Assembly: GCA_020532085.1 (NCBI GenBank)
Contig: JAJBAV010000005.1
Span: forward strand, 1-64,000
Direction: 5' to 3'
Source: Candidatus Cloacimonadota bacterium
GTDB lineage: Bacteria; Cloacimonadota; Cloacimonadia; Cloacimonadales; Cloacimonadaceae
DNA: 64,000 bases
Below the pieces are notes generated by a model. That model was not told the origin of the DNA, made no database searches, and saw nothing but the letters and a program-made list of their open reading frames with translations. The position numbers were made by a program, and so were the translations under genes. Below, piece by piece: positions 9,215 through 22,500 of the stretch. How positions within the stretch are numbered: position 1 is the first letter of the stretch; every line of letters starts with the position of its first letter.

Positions 9215-9922
9215 TCAGAGGATTTTCAGGCTGCCGTGGGTGACTGTCATCCTTACACCATCCATACCGTCCAAAAGCAAAAATCCTGCGTCCGTGAGTC
9301 CAGCAATCCGGCCAAGCAGGGTTTCGTTGCCATTTTCCACCTCAGCTTCCCGGCCCAGGCCATGCAACCTTGCCGCGCAGTAGTTGATGTAAGTTTGGGG
9401 CGAAGCCAGCAGGCCGGAATGGTGGCTAACGCTGCGCACAAGCAAGTCGGCAAGACAATCATTGGACACAGGCATCTTTATGTATGAAGATAAATTAGCA
9501 GCGTTCAATTCAAGTAACACATCATCTGGTTCGAGGTTGGTGTTCAACCCCAGGCTGATCAGGTAGCGGGGGGGATTTTGCCACTGCTGGCAGAGGATGC
9601 CAGCCAGTTTCTTGTCCTCCAGATAGATATCGTTGGGCCACTTCACGCTGAGCTGGCTGAGCCCGAAAGACCTGGTCAGCAGTTTGTGCAGGCAAAACCC
9701 CACATAGAGGGGGAAAGAAGGCACCGCCCGGGAATGGAAAAAGTCGAAACTGAACCAGAGCCCGCCCGGGGGTGAGTGCCAGGTGTTCTTGCCCCGGCCT
9801 ACCCCAGCGGTTTGGCTTGCGGCACGTATGATCCAGAGGTCGCTGTCCGATCCGGTGGCGGCCAGCCTGGCGTGTTCCAGTTTGCTGCTGTCCAGCGTAT
9901 CGTAAAAAACCTTCGTGATCAT
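9215..9922 (-). CDS. birA: biotin--[acetyl-CoA-carboxylase] ligase
   Basis: The 235-residue enzyme activates biotin with ATP and attaches it to the biotin carrier lysine of carboxylases. Recognisable are QTAGVGRGKNTW, a divergent form of the glycine-rich biotinyl-AMP loop, and KWPNDIYLEDKKLAGILCQ with the conserved lysine and KLAGIL motif. There is no N-terminal helix-turn-helix, so it is a monofunctional (class I) ligase that does not repress bio genes. The ATG at 9922 overlaps the queA stop as ATGA, which fixes the start and implies coupling. Confidence 0.92.
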   Translation of the reverse strand: MITKVFYDTLDSSKLEHARLAATGSDSDLWIIRAASQTAGVGRGKNTWHSPPGGLWFSFDFFHSRAVPSFPLYVGFCLHKLLTRSFGLSQLSVKWPNDIYLEDKKLAGILCQQWQNPPRYLISLGLNTNLEPDDVLLELNAANLSSYIKMPVSNDCLADLLVRSVSHHSGLLASPQTYINYCAARLHGLGREAEVENGNETLLGRIAGLTDAGFLLLDGMDGVRMTVTHGSLKIL

Positions 9923-10953
9923 GAGATGTACATCGCGTCGCCGTAGCTGAAAAACCGGTATCTTTCCTCCACCGCGAGCTGGTACGCGCGCCGGACCAGT
10001 TCGTAGCCGGCAAAGGCGGAGATCATCATCAGCAGCGAGGATTTGGGCAGATGGAAATTTGTGATGAGGGCATCCGCGACCTGGATCTCGCGGCCCGGAT
10101 AGATGAAAATGTTGGTCCAGTGCGAGCCACTTTCCAGGCAGGTCCCGTTCCAGAAACTCTCCAGCGTGCGCACCGAAGTGCTGCCCACGGCGATCACGCG
10201 CCGCCCTTCCGCTTTGGCAGCGTTGATTGCGGCTGCGGTTTCCCCGGGTAGGGTGCAGAACTCGCTGTGCATCTTGTGGGCGTCTATGCGCTGGCATTTC
10301 ACCGGCAGAAAGGTTCCCATCCCCACGTGGAGGATCACCTCCACCACCCGCACCCCTTTAAATTTCAGGGCTTCCAGCAGTTCGGAGCTGAAATGCAGGC
10401 CGGCGGTTGGAGCGGCCACTGAGCCTGGGGCTTGGGCATAGACGGTTTGATAGTCGCCGCGGTCGCTGGATGCGTCCGGACGCTTGATGTATGGAGGCAA
10501 AGGAACATGTCCGATCCGCTCGATCTCCTGCCAGTATGTATCCGGTCCCTCAAACTCGATCTCCCGTAAACCGTCTTCATCCGCGAGCGACATCCAGCCT
10601 TTCAGATAGGGTGAAAACTGCAGCCACTGAGCTGTTTTGAGCCGTTTGCCGGGATGGACCATGCACTTCCAGCGCGCTCCGTCCAACCTGTGCAAGAGAA
10701 GGACCTCGATCCGCGCGCCGGTGGCTTTCTCCCCGTGGAGGCGGGCGGGGATCACCTTGCTGGAGTTCACCACCAGAACTTCTCCGGGGGCCAGCAGATC
10801 CAGGATGTCCGCAAATTCGCCGTGGACAATGTTCCCCGTTGCCCGCTCCACCCGCATCAGGCGAGAGCTGTCGCGTTTCTCAAGGGGATGCTGGGCGATC
10901 AATTCCGGCGGCAGTTGGTAGTTGTAGGCATCAATATCAAGTAAATCTGTCAT
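9919..10953 (-). CDS. queA: S-adenosylmethionine:tRNA ribosyltransferase-isomerase
   Basis: QueA transfers and isomerises the ribosyl part of SAM onto preQ1 at tRNA position 34, forming epoxyqueuosine. The 344-residue length is normal. Family segments include YQLPPELIAQHPLEKRDSSR at the N terminus, VAAPTAGLHFS, HVGMGTFLPVK and TNFHLPKSSLLMM. GAGGGACGCGTC precedes the ATG. It is coupled to birA downstream by an ATGA overlap; the upstream SDR gene ends 65 nt away. Confidence 0.97.
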   Translation of the reverse strand: MTDLLDIDAYNYQLPPELIAQHPLEKRDSSRLMRVERATGNIVHGEFADILDLLAPGEVLVVNSSKVIPARLHGEKATGARIEVLLLHRLDGARWKCMVHPGKRLKTAQWLQFSPYLKGWMSLADEDGLREIEFEGPDTYWQEIERIGHVPLPPYIKRPDASSDRGDYQTVYAQAPGSVAAPTAGLHFSSELLEALKFKGVRVVEVILHVGMGTFLPVKCQRIDAHKMHSEFCTLPGETAAAINAAKAEGRRVIAVGSTSVRTLESFWNGTCLESGSHWTNIFIYPGREIQVADALITNFHLPKSSLLMMISAFAGYELVRRAYQLAVEERYRFFSYGDAMYIS

Positions 10954-11018
10954 GACGCGTCCCTCGCAAACCTCTCGTCAGATCCCCGCAAGTTTGGCGG
11001 CCATTGGGCGGGAGGCGC

Positions 11019-11798
11019 TCAACTGCCCATGCCCTGGGGATTTAGCAGGGGAGCAGACATTCCCCCGTCCAATAGGATGTTCTGTCCGTTCAAGTTTGCT
11101 AGTTCGGGGCTCAATAACAATTCTGCGAGGTGGCGAATCTCATCCAGGGAGATCAGCTTTCCGGTGGGGCTGGCCGCGCGGTAAGCAGCGAAATAGCGCT
11201 GGCGGAAGGCCAGGTATTCACCTTCATAGTCACTCTCAAGGTCTGTCTCCACCGGGGCCGGCGAGATGGCGTTGATCAAAACGTTGTCCGGAGCGGTTTC
11301 CAAAGCCACGCTGCGCGCCAGGTTCACGATCGCGGCTTTGGCCGCCGCGTAAGCCGAACCGCGGTTTAGGCCGGTGAGCGCCACATTCGAGCCGAACAGC
11401 ACGATCCGCCCGAATCTTTCTTGAAGCATGCCTGGAAGGCATGCCCTGAGAACATTGCAGGTCATGTTCACATTGGTGTTGAACACTTCCTGCCAAACTT
11501 CAGGTTCGCCCTCGGCCAAAGTTTTGGCGTCGTAACTGCGCACCGCGGCTGTGTGCACAAGAGAGGCCCGAACGGCGTTCAAGGCCACACAAGCCTCTTC
11601 CAGGGAAGAGCTCAGGGCGTCAGGGTCCAGTAGATCGCAGGTTTTGATCAAGATCCCCGGCTTGGAGCGCAGGTCCTCCAAACGTTCGGATCCTGAGTGC
11701 ACCAACAGCAGCAACGGCAGGCGCGATTCCGCCCAGGACCGGGCGAGATGAGAGCCCACCTGTCCGTTGGCGCCGGTGATGATCAACAGCCGGTTCAT
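11019..11798 (-). CDS. short-chain dehydrogenase/reductase
   Basis: The 259-residue protein is a classical SDR. It has the cofactor motif TGANGQVG at residues 8-15, an FGSN segment near residue 140, and the catalytic YAAAK motif. The ending NGQNILLDGGMSAP is typical of 3-oxoacyl-ACP reductase-type SDRs. The N-terminal LLVHSG segment lacks an obvious NADP-selecting Arg, so cofactor choice is unclear. The ATG overlaps the coaBC stop as ATGA. The substrate cannot be told from sequence. Confidence 0.85.
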   Translation of the reverse strand: MNRLLIITGANGQVGSHLARSWAESRLPLLLLVHSGSERLEDLRSKPGILIKTCDLLDPDALSSSLEEACVALNAVRASLVHTAAVRSYDAKTLAEGEPEVWQEVFNTNVNMTCNVLRACLPGMLQERFGRIVLFGSNVALTGLNRGSAYAAAKAAIVNLARSVALETAPDNVLINAISPAPVETDLESDYEGEYLAFRQRYFAAYRAASPTGKLISLDEIRHLAELLLSPELANLNGQNILLDGGMSAPLLNPQGMGS

Positions 11799-12970
11799 GG
11801 CTTGATTATCCGCTCCACCAGGCGCAGCGCGACCTCGAACTTGTCGCCGCTCAGTACCGGGGGCCTGGCGTTTTTGGCATCATTCGCGCTGATGACTGAA
11901 AGGGTGGTCTGATCAGCCCCGGCAGTATCCAGGTGATTCACGCAGATGAGGTCCAGATTCTTGCGCTGCAGTTTCTCCCTGGCGTTGGCCACCAAATTGT
12001 CGGTTTCCGCGGCGAAGCCCACCAGCATCTGTTTCTTGGTTTTCAGCTTTCCCAGCTGGGCCAGGATATCCGGGGTGGGCACCAGTTCCAGATTGAGGTT
12101 GCCGCCTTTCTTGATCTTGCGGGAAGCGGCTTTGAGCGGCTTGAAGTCCGATACGGCGGCGCATTTGACGATGATCTGGCAGCCCTTGGCGGACTTGAGC
12201 ACGGCGTCGTGCATCAGTTGCACCGTGGGCGCGAAGATGGCCTGATGCAGATAGTAGGGTGGTTTTTCGTCCATCAAACCGTGGACCAGAGTCACTTTGG
12301 CCCCCCTCAGCGCGAAAGCCCGGGCGATGGCCAGGCCCATCCTGCCGCTGGACCGGTTGGTGATCATGCGCATGGGATCGATCGGTTCGGCGGTGGCGCC
12401 GGCGGAGACCATAACGCTGGTCCCGGACAGATCCTCAGGATACTCCAGAAAGCAGCGGATGGCGCAGAGGACCTCAGAGTTGGGGGGATATTTGCCCTTG
12501 CCTTCATAACCACAGGCGAGCAAGCCGGTGACGGGTTCCAGGATGTGCTGGCCCCGTTCGCGCAGGGTCTGCAGATTGGCCTGGGTGGCAGGGTTTTCAT
12601 ACATGTTCACATTCATCGCGGGAACGTAGAGGACAGGTTTGGTGTGCGCCAGCAGGGTGGTGGAAAGCAAGTCGTCGGCAAGGCCGCGCGCGGCTTTGGC
12701 CACGATGTTGGCCGTGGCGGGTGCCACCACGATGAGGTCCGCCCAGTCCGCCAGGGTAATGTGCGGGATGGGGTCCGCGTCCTCAAACAGCGAACTGTGG
12801 GCGCTGCCGTGGGTGATGGCGGCAAAGTTTATTCCCGCGACGAAGTTCTGGGCGTTATCAGTTAAAACGGTCTTCACGCTGAATCCCGCCTTGCTTAGCA
12901 GGCTGGCCAGTTCGATCGCCTTGTAAGCGGCGATGCCACCGCTCACGCCAAGTAGTATGTTCTTGTTCAT
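11795..12970 (-). CDS. coaBC: bifunctional phosphopantothenoylcysteine decarboxylase/phosphopantothenate-cysteine ligase
   Basis: This fused enzyme makes 4'-phosphopantetheine for coenzyme A. The N-terminal CoaC flavin domain shows LLGVSGGIAAYKA, the ADLIVVAPATANIVAK stretch and the substrate loop LLACGYEGKGKYP. The C-terminal CoaB domain shows VSAGATAEPIDPMRMITN and SSGRMGLAIA. The start at 12970 (391 residues) fits the usual family N terminus and has AAAGAG 6 nt upstream. An in-frame ATG at 12997 with a more distant GGAG would add nine residues and cannot be excluded. It follows a GH13 gene by a short gap and is coupled to the SDR gene. Confidence 0.95.
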   Translation of the reverse strand: MNKNILLGVSGGIAAYKAIELASLLSKAGFSVKTVLTDNAQNFVAGINFAAITHGSAHSSLFEDADPIPHITLADWADLIVVAPATANIVAKAARGLADDLLSTTLLAHTKPVLYVPAMNVNMYENPATQANLQTLRERGQHILEPVTGLLACGYEGKGKYPPNSEVLCAIRCFLEYPEDLSGTSVMVSAGATAEPIDPMRMITNRSSGRMGLAIARAFALRGAKVTLVHGLMDEKPPYYLHQAIFAPTVQLMHDAVLKSAKGCQIIVKCAAVSDFKPLKAASRKIKKGGNLNLELVPTPDILAQLGKLKTKKQMLVGFAAETDNLVANAREKLQRKNLDLICVNHLDTAGADQTTLSVISANDAKNARPPVLSGDKFEVALRLVERIIKP

Positions 12971-13020
12971 ATCAAGCTCTTTAATCCTTTTCGCCATCTT
13001 TTTGCCCGCTCCGCATTATG

Positions 13021-15237
13021 TCAATCCAAAACATCGGCTGCTCCCCCGCTTTCAGTCTCCAAGCGCCAAACCACGCCAGTTCCGGGCTGCAGATGCCAGC
13101 CTGTCTGGGATGCGTTTGCCCCGCCCAGGCTGAAGATCAACTCCGCGTTTGGAGCCGGCCGGTATTCCCGCGTCACGGTGGAAAGATTCAGCACCACGCA
13201 GACGCTGGCCGTGGCATGGCAACGCTTCCAGGCCAGCAGCCCGTCCGGAACATCCAGAAAAGCGAAATCCCCCTCCGTGAAGAGATTGTCCGACCGCCGG
13301 AGACGGATCAACTTCTGGTAAAATTCCCGCAACTCACGGGCTTTGTCATCCTGTTCCCAATCCCAGTTGAAGGGCCGGCGGTTGTCCGGGTCGCGGCCTC
13401 CCGCCATGGCGATCTCGTCGCCGTAATAGATGTGCGGCGCGCCCACAAAGGTCATCTGGAACAGCAGCGCCTGTTTCAACCGGCCGAGGTCGCCTCCGGC
13501 CAGTTCCATGATCCGCACGGTGTCGTGGCTACCCAGCAGGTTCATCATCGCGCCCGCGGACTGCGTTGGATATTCCGCCAGTCCGGCGGAAACGCGGTCA
13601 CAAAAGCTTTTGCGGTTTGTGATGCCCAGAAGGAAAAACTCGATCACGGGGTCCTTGAAATGGGCGTAGTTCATCACCGAATCGAAATAGCGATGGTTCA
13701 CCCAGCCCCGCGCGCTTTGCCAGATCTCGCCAACGATCCAAGCCTCCGGTTTCAGCTCTTTAACCCGGCCGCGAAACAGCTCCCAAAACCAGTAGGGAAC
13801 TTCATCGGGAACGTCGAGGCGAAAACCGTCGATCCCCATCTCCAGCAGCCACCAGCGCGCGCAATCCAGCAAATGGTCCACCAAGGGCTGATTGGGAACG
13901 GCCTGGCCGATGTCTTTGACGTAGTTTTCGGCCGGATGGGCGCGGCTGAGGTCGAAATTGAGGTCCGGCATGTCTTTGATGCCCCACCAGCACTGGTAAT
14001 GCTCTTTGGGCTTGAAATCCGGCGGCAGCGGCTCCGGCAACGGCCATTTATGCCAGTCGTACCAATTCCAATATCGCGAATCCGGGCCTTTGTCCACGCC
14101 ATCGCGAAAGGCCCAAAAATCCTCGCCGGTGTGATTGAAAGCCACGTCCAGGATCACCCTGATCCCCGCCGCGTGGGCCGCTTTAACAAGGTCCCGCAGT
14201 TCATCATCCGTGCCGAAATGCGGATCGACCCGCTTGAAATCAGCGGCATCGTACTTGTGGTTCGATCTCGCCTGCCAGAGCGGGTTGAAATAGATCACGT
14301 TGATGCCCAGATCGCCAAGGTAGGGCAGTTTCTGCCGCACTCCGGCGATGTCACCACCGTAGAAGGACCACCAGTCCGGCTTTCCCTCTTCCAGCCAGGG
14401 ACTCTGTTTCAGGCCGCTGATGTCATGCCAGTCCCGCACCAGATGGAAGTATTCGCGTTGCGGAGGCAGCAGTTCACCCTCCGGTGGCGGCGTTCGGCAG
14501 TCGGCATAGTAATCCTCCCTGAAGTCGGGATCGTTGCTGGGATCGCCATTGCAGAAGCGGTCTGGGAATATCTGGTAGATCACCGCGTCGCGCACCCAAT
14601 CCGGAACGGCGAAGACCGGCAGGCTGGACAGTTCGATCAGACGGGGTGTAAGCTTGTCCGGATCAAAAGAAAAGCCTTCCGCGCCATAGCCGAGGCTGAA
14701 ATCTTCCGTTTCGCCCCGGATCAGCACTTCCACGCTGGGCCGGGACGTCTGGAACAGGCAATGCCAAACGGCTTGATTGCCGCTGACGCCCACAGGCTTA
14801 AGTTCATGCTCCCTGCCTGCGATGACAGCCCTGAATTGCGCTTCCAGCCCGGGATGCCAGCTGAAACGCAGCTCAAATTCCCCGTCCGACAGGCGGTTTA
14901 GCTCCAGATACTGGTCCCGACGTACATCCAGACAGGCCGGATCATCCCGCACCTGGTGCCAGCTTAGGCGGGGCGGGCCCTCAGTGGCCACGTTCAGCAC
15001 GGAATTCTCACCCCCAAAGGGATCCGGCTCGCGCATGGGATTGGCCGGGTCCGGCATCCAGTTGCCGTCCACGATCAGTTTATAGCGATGGCTTCCCGGT
15101 TCCACGGGCAGTTTGAGGATGTAGATACCACCGAGGTCGATCAGGTCGAGGATCGCCCAGCCGGTGAAATCCCCGGCCAATCCAACCAGATGTTTGCCCG
15201 CCGTGGGGGCTTGGTATTGAAAACTGATCTCAGGCAT
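13021..15237 (-). CDS. GH13 alpha-amylase-family glycoside hydrolase (neopullulanase/cyclomaltodextrinase-like)
   Basis: The 738-residue protein starts with a glycogen-binding-like beta domain (about residues 1-80, GSHRYKLIVDGNWMPDP), then a second N-terminal domain, then the catalytic barrel. Conserved GH13 regions are visible: DVAFNH (near 362), the nucleophile Asp in GFRLDVPDE (near 474), the acid/base Glu in IVGEIW (near 502), and GSHDTVR with the third Asp (near 569). MPDLNFD in region V resembles the neopullulanase/cyclomaltodextrinase group. There is no signal peptide, so it probably acts on malto-oligosaccharides or glycogen inside the cell. Exact specificity is open. Confidence 0.9.
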   Translation of the reverse strand: MPEISFQYQAPTAGKHLVGLAGDFTGWAILDLIDLGGIYILKLPVEPGSHRYKLIVDGNWMPDPANPMREPDPFGGENSVLNVATEGPPRLSWHQVRDDPACLDVRRDQYLELNRLSDGEFELRFSWHPGLEAQFRAVIAGREHELKPVGVSGNQAVWHCLFQTSRPSVEVLIRGETEDFSLGYGAEGFSFDPDKLTPRLIELSSLPVFAVPDWVRDAVIYQIFPDRFCNGDPSNDPDFREDYYADCRTPPPEGELLPPQREYFHLVRDWHDISGLKQSPWLEEGKPDWWSFYGGDIAGVRQKLPYLGDLGINVIYFNPLWQARSNHKYDAADFKRVDPHFGTDDELRDLVKAAHAAGIRVILDVAFNHTGEDFWAFRDGVDKGPDSRYWNWYDWHKWPLPEPLPPDFKPKEHYQCWWGIKDMPDLNFDLSRAHPAENYVKDIGQAVPNQPLVDHLLDCARWWLLEMGIDGFRLDVPDEVPYWFWELFRGRVKELKPEAWIVGEIWQSARGWVNHRYFDSVMNYAHFKDPVIEFFLLGITNRKSFCDRVSAGLAEYPTQSAGAMMNLLGSHDTVRIMELAGGDLGRLKQALLFQMTFVGAPHIYYGDEIAMAGGRDPDNRRPFNWDWEQDDKARELREFYQKLIRLRRSDNLFTEGDFAFLDVPDGLLAWKRCHATASVCVVLNLSTVTREYRPAPNAELIFSLGGANASQTGWHLQPGTGVVWRLETESGGAADVLD

Positions 15238-15258
15238 GTTTCAAGGTTCGGCCTGGAC

Positions 15259-18159
<2,901 letters not shown>

Positions 18160-18315
18160 TACCTCGTTGCCGCGCAGGGAATTTTAAAGGCAGGGATTTG
18201 TCAAATGAAATGTATGGACTGCAAAGAAGCCGCGGGATGCGGAACGGTAATTGCTTAGTCCTGAGGCAAAGCGTTTTCTTCCGCGCTTGGATTTCAAAAC
18301 AAGGCCTGATTTAAC

Positions 18316-18344
18316 TTGACAATTTTTCAAGCGGATACAAATTG
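18316..18344 (+). promoter_or_regulatory. candidate promoter of the secreted OB-fold gene
   Basis: TTGACA (18316-18321) is followed after 17 nt by AAATTG (18339-18344), 17 nt upstream of the ATG at 18361. The rest of the spacer 18160-18315 shows no gene. Confidence 0.4.
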
Positions 18345-18360
18345 GCTAACAGAGGTCAAA

Positions 18361-19074
18361 ATGAACAGAATGATCTGGCTGACGTGCTTGTTGCTCAGCC
18401 TCTGCCTGGGGGCTGCGGCCCTCACCATATACGACGTCCAGTACACCGCCTCCCGGGGCGTGGATGATTCCTATCCCTCTCCCTGGCTGGGAAAACAGGT
18501 CACCCTGGAAGGGATCGTAACCGCCACGGGCTACCGCGGCGAGGGGTTTTTCCTCTCCGAGAAGCTCAGCGGCGCCTGGCGGGGCATCTATGTTCTGGAC
18601 AGCCGTCACCGTCCCGCCGTTGGCAGCTACCTGCGCCTCAGCGCTGAAGTCGCCGAAAACTTTGGCATGACCTGCCTGCGTGATCTCAGTTCCCTGAAGG
18701 TCCTGGACAGCAACCGCACCCTGCCCAGCCCGGTGGTGATCAGCTCCGGCCAGCTGGCCAGCGCCATGGAAGCCGAAGCCTATGAAGGCGTATTCGTCCG
18801 TCTGGTCAACACCTCCGTCACCGGCGGCAAAGCCAGGAACGGCCGCTTCACCGTCAGCGACGGCAGCGGACATTGCGGCATCGTGCTGCAGAGCTTTGGC
18901 GGCAAGGCCTCCGCCCCCGCCGTCGGCACCCAATATGCCCAGATCACAGGCCTGGTCACTTTCAGCTACGGGGAGTATCTGCTCAATCCCCTGTCTGCCG
19001 GCGGCCTGCAGGTCCAGCAACCCGTTTCAGTGCAGAACCGGAGCTGGGGAAAGATCAAATCCATCTATAAATAA
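18361..19074 (+). CDS. secreted protein with probable OB-fold
   Basis: The 237-residue product begins with a signal peptide (MNRMIWLTCLLLSLCLGAAA). The mature part has the strand pattern of an OB-fold: VTLEGIVTAT, FFLSEKLSGAWRGIYVLDS, and VGSYLRLSAEVAENFGMTCL. A second similar half follows (GRFTVSDGSGHCGIVLQ, AQITGLVTFSYGEYLLNP). Such domains sit in front of nucleases or stand alone in surface proteins of FCB bacteria; here no catalytic domain follows. The start was chosen from AGAGGTCAAA just upstream and from the signal peptide. A role in binding extracellular nucleic acid or oligosaccharide is a guess. Confidence 0.7.
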   Translation: MNRMIWLTCLLLSLCLGAAALTIYDVQYTASRGVDDSYPSPWLGKQVTLEGIVTATGYRGEGFFLSEKLSGAWRGIYVLDSRHRPAVGSYLRLSAEVAENFGMTCLRDLSSLKVLDSNRTLPSPVVISSGQLASAMEAEAYEGVFVRLVNTSVTGGKARNGRFTVSDGSGHCGIVLQSFGGKASAPAVGTQYAQITGLVTFSYGEYLLNPLSAGGLQVQQPVSVQNRSWGKIKSIYK

Positions 19075-19094
19075 AGCAGCAAGGAGAGACGATC

Positions 19095-19460
19095 ATGAAC
19101 AAATTCTTTAAAAAGGCGTTGGTTTTGGGTGGTGTAGCCCTTGCCGCCCACTTTGGTTTAAAAGCTTACAAACGGGTCAACGGCCTCAGCAAACTGGCCA
19201 AATCCCTGCCCGAATTCCTCAACAATGTGTACGGCGAAAAGCCCAAAATGAGCATCAACCAAGCCCTGAACATGCTGAGCATCAAGCTTGGCTTCAGCCA
19301 GGATATCCTGGACAAGCACACGGACATCGAAACCACCGTGCGCGAATACATCGACGATTTCTACCCTGAAATGGGCAAAGGCGCCATCAACATCGACATC
19401 TACGCCAAAACCGAAGAGGAAGGCGAGGAAGCCGTCGAAGAGGTGGAACCCGAAGCCTGA
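19095..19460 (+). CDS. unidentified small membrane-anchored protein
   Basis: The 121-residue protein has a Lys-rich N terminus followed by one hydrophobic segment (ALVLGGVALAAHFGLKAY), a middle part of helical character (MSINQALNMLSIKLGFSQDI), and a very acidic C terminus (EEEGEEAVEEVEPEA). AAGGAGAGACGATC precedes the ATG. It follows the OB-fold gene by 20 nt and probably shares its transcript. I do not recognise the family. Confidence 0.65.
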   Translation: MNKFFKKALVLGGVALAAHFGLKAYKRVNGLSKLAKSLPEFLNNVYGEKPKMSINQALNMLSIKLGFSQDILDKHTDIETTVREYIDDFYPEMGKGAINIDIYAKTEEEGEEAVEEVEPEA

Positions 19461-19511
19461 ACCCGGTTTCGGATCCCCTGCTGACTCACGGCCAGCAACA
19501 ACCTTTTACCA

Positions 19512-19544
19512 CTCGCGTTCCCTGAGGGCGCGGGTTTTCATTTA
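19512..19544 (+). terminator. terminator after the small membrane protein gene
   Basis: CTCGCG (19512-19517) pairs with CGCGGG (19529-19534, one G-T), with an inner CCC/GGG pair around TGA and a TT bulge. TTTTCATTT follows. It lies between convergent genes. Confidence 0.55.
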
Positions 19545-19589
19545 TCGCATTGACGAGCAAGTCAAAGCTTGGTCTAAGGTCGCTTCCTT

Positions 19590-22500
19590 CTAATATTCAG
19601 CTCTTACCCTGTAGAAAACGCGGTCTCCATACTGCGCTTCGGCGAAGGATGTGGTTTCTGAAGTTCCTGCCAGCGTGTCAAAAGGTCCTTCGGGACAACT
19701 GCTGCGATAGACCTTAAAATGATCCACCCCAAAGATATGGGTCCAGGTCAATTCGGTTTGGCCTGTATCGTGGTTCTGATTGATGGAAAGACCCTGCACC
19801 GATATTGTCAGGAGGTCGGCAGTGGAAACAGTCCAATCTGAAAAGTGCTCCGTGGTCACGCTGAGTTGGCGGGGATCCAGCAGAGATACATCCGCCGTGG
19901 GGCAAACCGGGGTCCAGAGCGCTTCCGGCTGCACGAGGACCAAGGCTTCGGCAGTGGAGAAATCAAGTGCATTGTCAGCAGAGGAAGCCCAGATCAAAGT
20001 AAGGTCCTGGCTTCCGGAAAAAGTGCCTTCCAGCTGCCAGCTCCGGTTGATGCTGCTTCCGCAGGGCAGGGTCTGTGAAGCCGCGGCATGGGTAACCGCG
20101 AATCCGCTGACCTCTGGGCCGGGCTCGATCACCAATCCCAAAGCGGGCACGTGGAAGCCGGTGGCCCCGATGTTTTGTTCCGCCCTGCCGAAGATCCAGG
20201 CATCGGCGCCGCAGATTACGGCGGCAGAATCGGAAAGATAAAGAGTATGATCCTCCAGTTCCAGCGTGCTGCCTTGTCCCAGGTTCAGACTGCCGTTCAG
20301 GTGAATGTCCCGGTCAGCAGTGATGACTTGGTCTGCGGGGATGGACAGGTCATTCAGGACTGCTGTGTCGGCAGGAATTTCGTCTCCGGTGGTTAGCCCG
20401 GTTTCATAGATGATGTCGATAGTTCCGTCGCAAACCACAAAACCCGAGTTGTCCAGATAACCATTGGAGCGGTAAATCGCCGCGTTTGCGAAGAAATTCA
20501 GGAAAGTGTCTGCGGGAATGTTCAGCGTGCCCTGAATGAGGTGCAGCGAGTTCCGAATCTGCCACAAACCGTAGATGTTGGTTGTTCCGTCGCGGTTGAA
20601 GAACACGTTTCCTGCCAGAATCCGGGGCACAGTTGTCGGCTGGGCGTTGCTTCCATTGTAGTACAAGTTCGAGCCATTCGCGCCGTTAAGCTGGCCGCCG
20701 TATCCGCCGGACAGGGTTTGTTCGACCGTCAGGCTGGCCCCTTCACCCAGATCCAATGTCCCGTAGAGGTAGAGATCTTGAACAGAAGTAGGATCAGAAA
20801 CCTGGCAGCCGTAGCCGGACACATCCAGACGATATATATCCAAGGGGGGCAGTACAACCATTCCGGAAGCGTCCACAGACAGTTCGGAATTGCTGTTGCC
20901 AATAAACTGGTCACTGCTGGACAGGGCAAGAGTATTGATGCCAAGGTTCTGTTCCGAGAAATCAAACACCCCCGCAACCACGTTCAGATTGTTGATATGC
21001 AGGTAAGTGGTTAGATTGAGCCTTTTCCCCGGCCGGTTCAGGTTCATGCTGTTGATGTTAGAGGAATACCAGTTTAAATCGGTGTCTCCAGGACCAATTG
21101 CCACAGTGCCGTTATGAGCATAGATCGATCCGTTGACGCGGCTGAAACTGCCATACAGGGTCAGGGTGTGGGTGGAAATGTTCAATGAGCCGGATTGCAG
21201 CACCAGCGCGGTGTAAACGGTCAGATTGCCGTTCAGATTGGTTTGATAGGAGGCCCGGTTAAGCAGAAAAGTCCCCACGCTCAGGGCAGGAAGGTAGATT
21301 CCGCTGTTGTTATCGTTGATCACCAGGGTCGAAGCCGGGTCCGTGACAAGTGTCCCGCTGTAGCAGTTTAAATTCTGATTCAGGGTCAGAGTGTTTGCCC
21401 CCACACACAGGTTGCCAAGCGTGATTGTCAGATTGGACACTGTCAGATTGCCTGCCAGGTTACAGCCGGCGCTGCGGTTTACGGTCAGGTTGTTGATGTC
21501 AGTCGTCAAAAGATACAAGGCCTCGCCGTTGCCTCCGATCACGAGGGTCCCGGAGCCGGAGATGCCGCAGATCCCGTTCAGGCTTCCGTTCACGTTCAGG
21601 GTCCCATGTATGGCCAGGCTGCTGTCCACCAGCAACGATGTGGATATGGTCGCCTCCCCGGTGAGGGTAACCACCCCTCCTCCCAACAGGGCCACATTTT
21701 TGTACTGCCCGTGCGGGGAAAACGTTTGGCTGCCGTTGGTCCAGTATTCGATCGTGCTTTCCGGGCCCATCGCCAAAGAACTCGCGTGCAGGATGCAGAA
21801 TGTGCCGTATCCGTAGCCGAACAAGCCTCCGGGATGGGCTGTTTTCACATGTCCGGATATCGATATGGAGGCATCGTTCGTGCTTGAGGAACGCACCGAG
21901 CAGGTTCCGGCGTCCAGATAGCCCTGTACTGAAAAGGTTCGGTAATCATACATGTACAGGTCGCCGGCCAGAGTGTAGTGGGCATTGCTCTCCAGCCTGA
22001 TATAGTGGTTGCATTGGCTTTCGGTGCCGCTATTGGCGAATTTGAGGGCTTCGTAACAACCGGAGAAATAATAACTGGGATACCCGCCCGCGGCTCGGTT
22101 GCGCGCGTAATAGGTCCCGTTGTTTTCGAAACTGCCGCCGATGTAGTACAGATTTGCAGGCAGGTCTTCCGTGCCGGTGAGGTAGGTGGAGTAAAAGGTT
22201 CCGCTGTTGATTACCACGTCCCCCGCGATGTTGTAGGTGATGCCGGCAGAGCCGGAACTGCCGTAAAAGGTTCCGCCGTCGATCTCGATCGAACCGATGC
22301 TGTTGGTAAGGCTCGAGTTTGTGCCGCCACTGAAAATTGCCCCTGTTTCGACCTTGAGATTGCCGTTCAGGGTCAGGCCATTGGTTCCCGCAACACCCAC
22401 AGAACCAGCTCTGACGGTCACGTTTCCGAAAGTGATGTCATCATAAATGGATAGTCCGGCGTTTTTATTGAAGATGAAAGTACTTGCCGGGTCCAGGGTG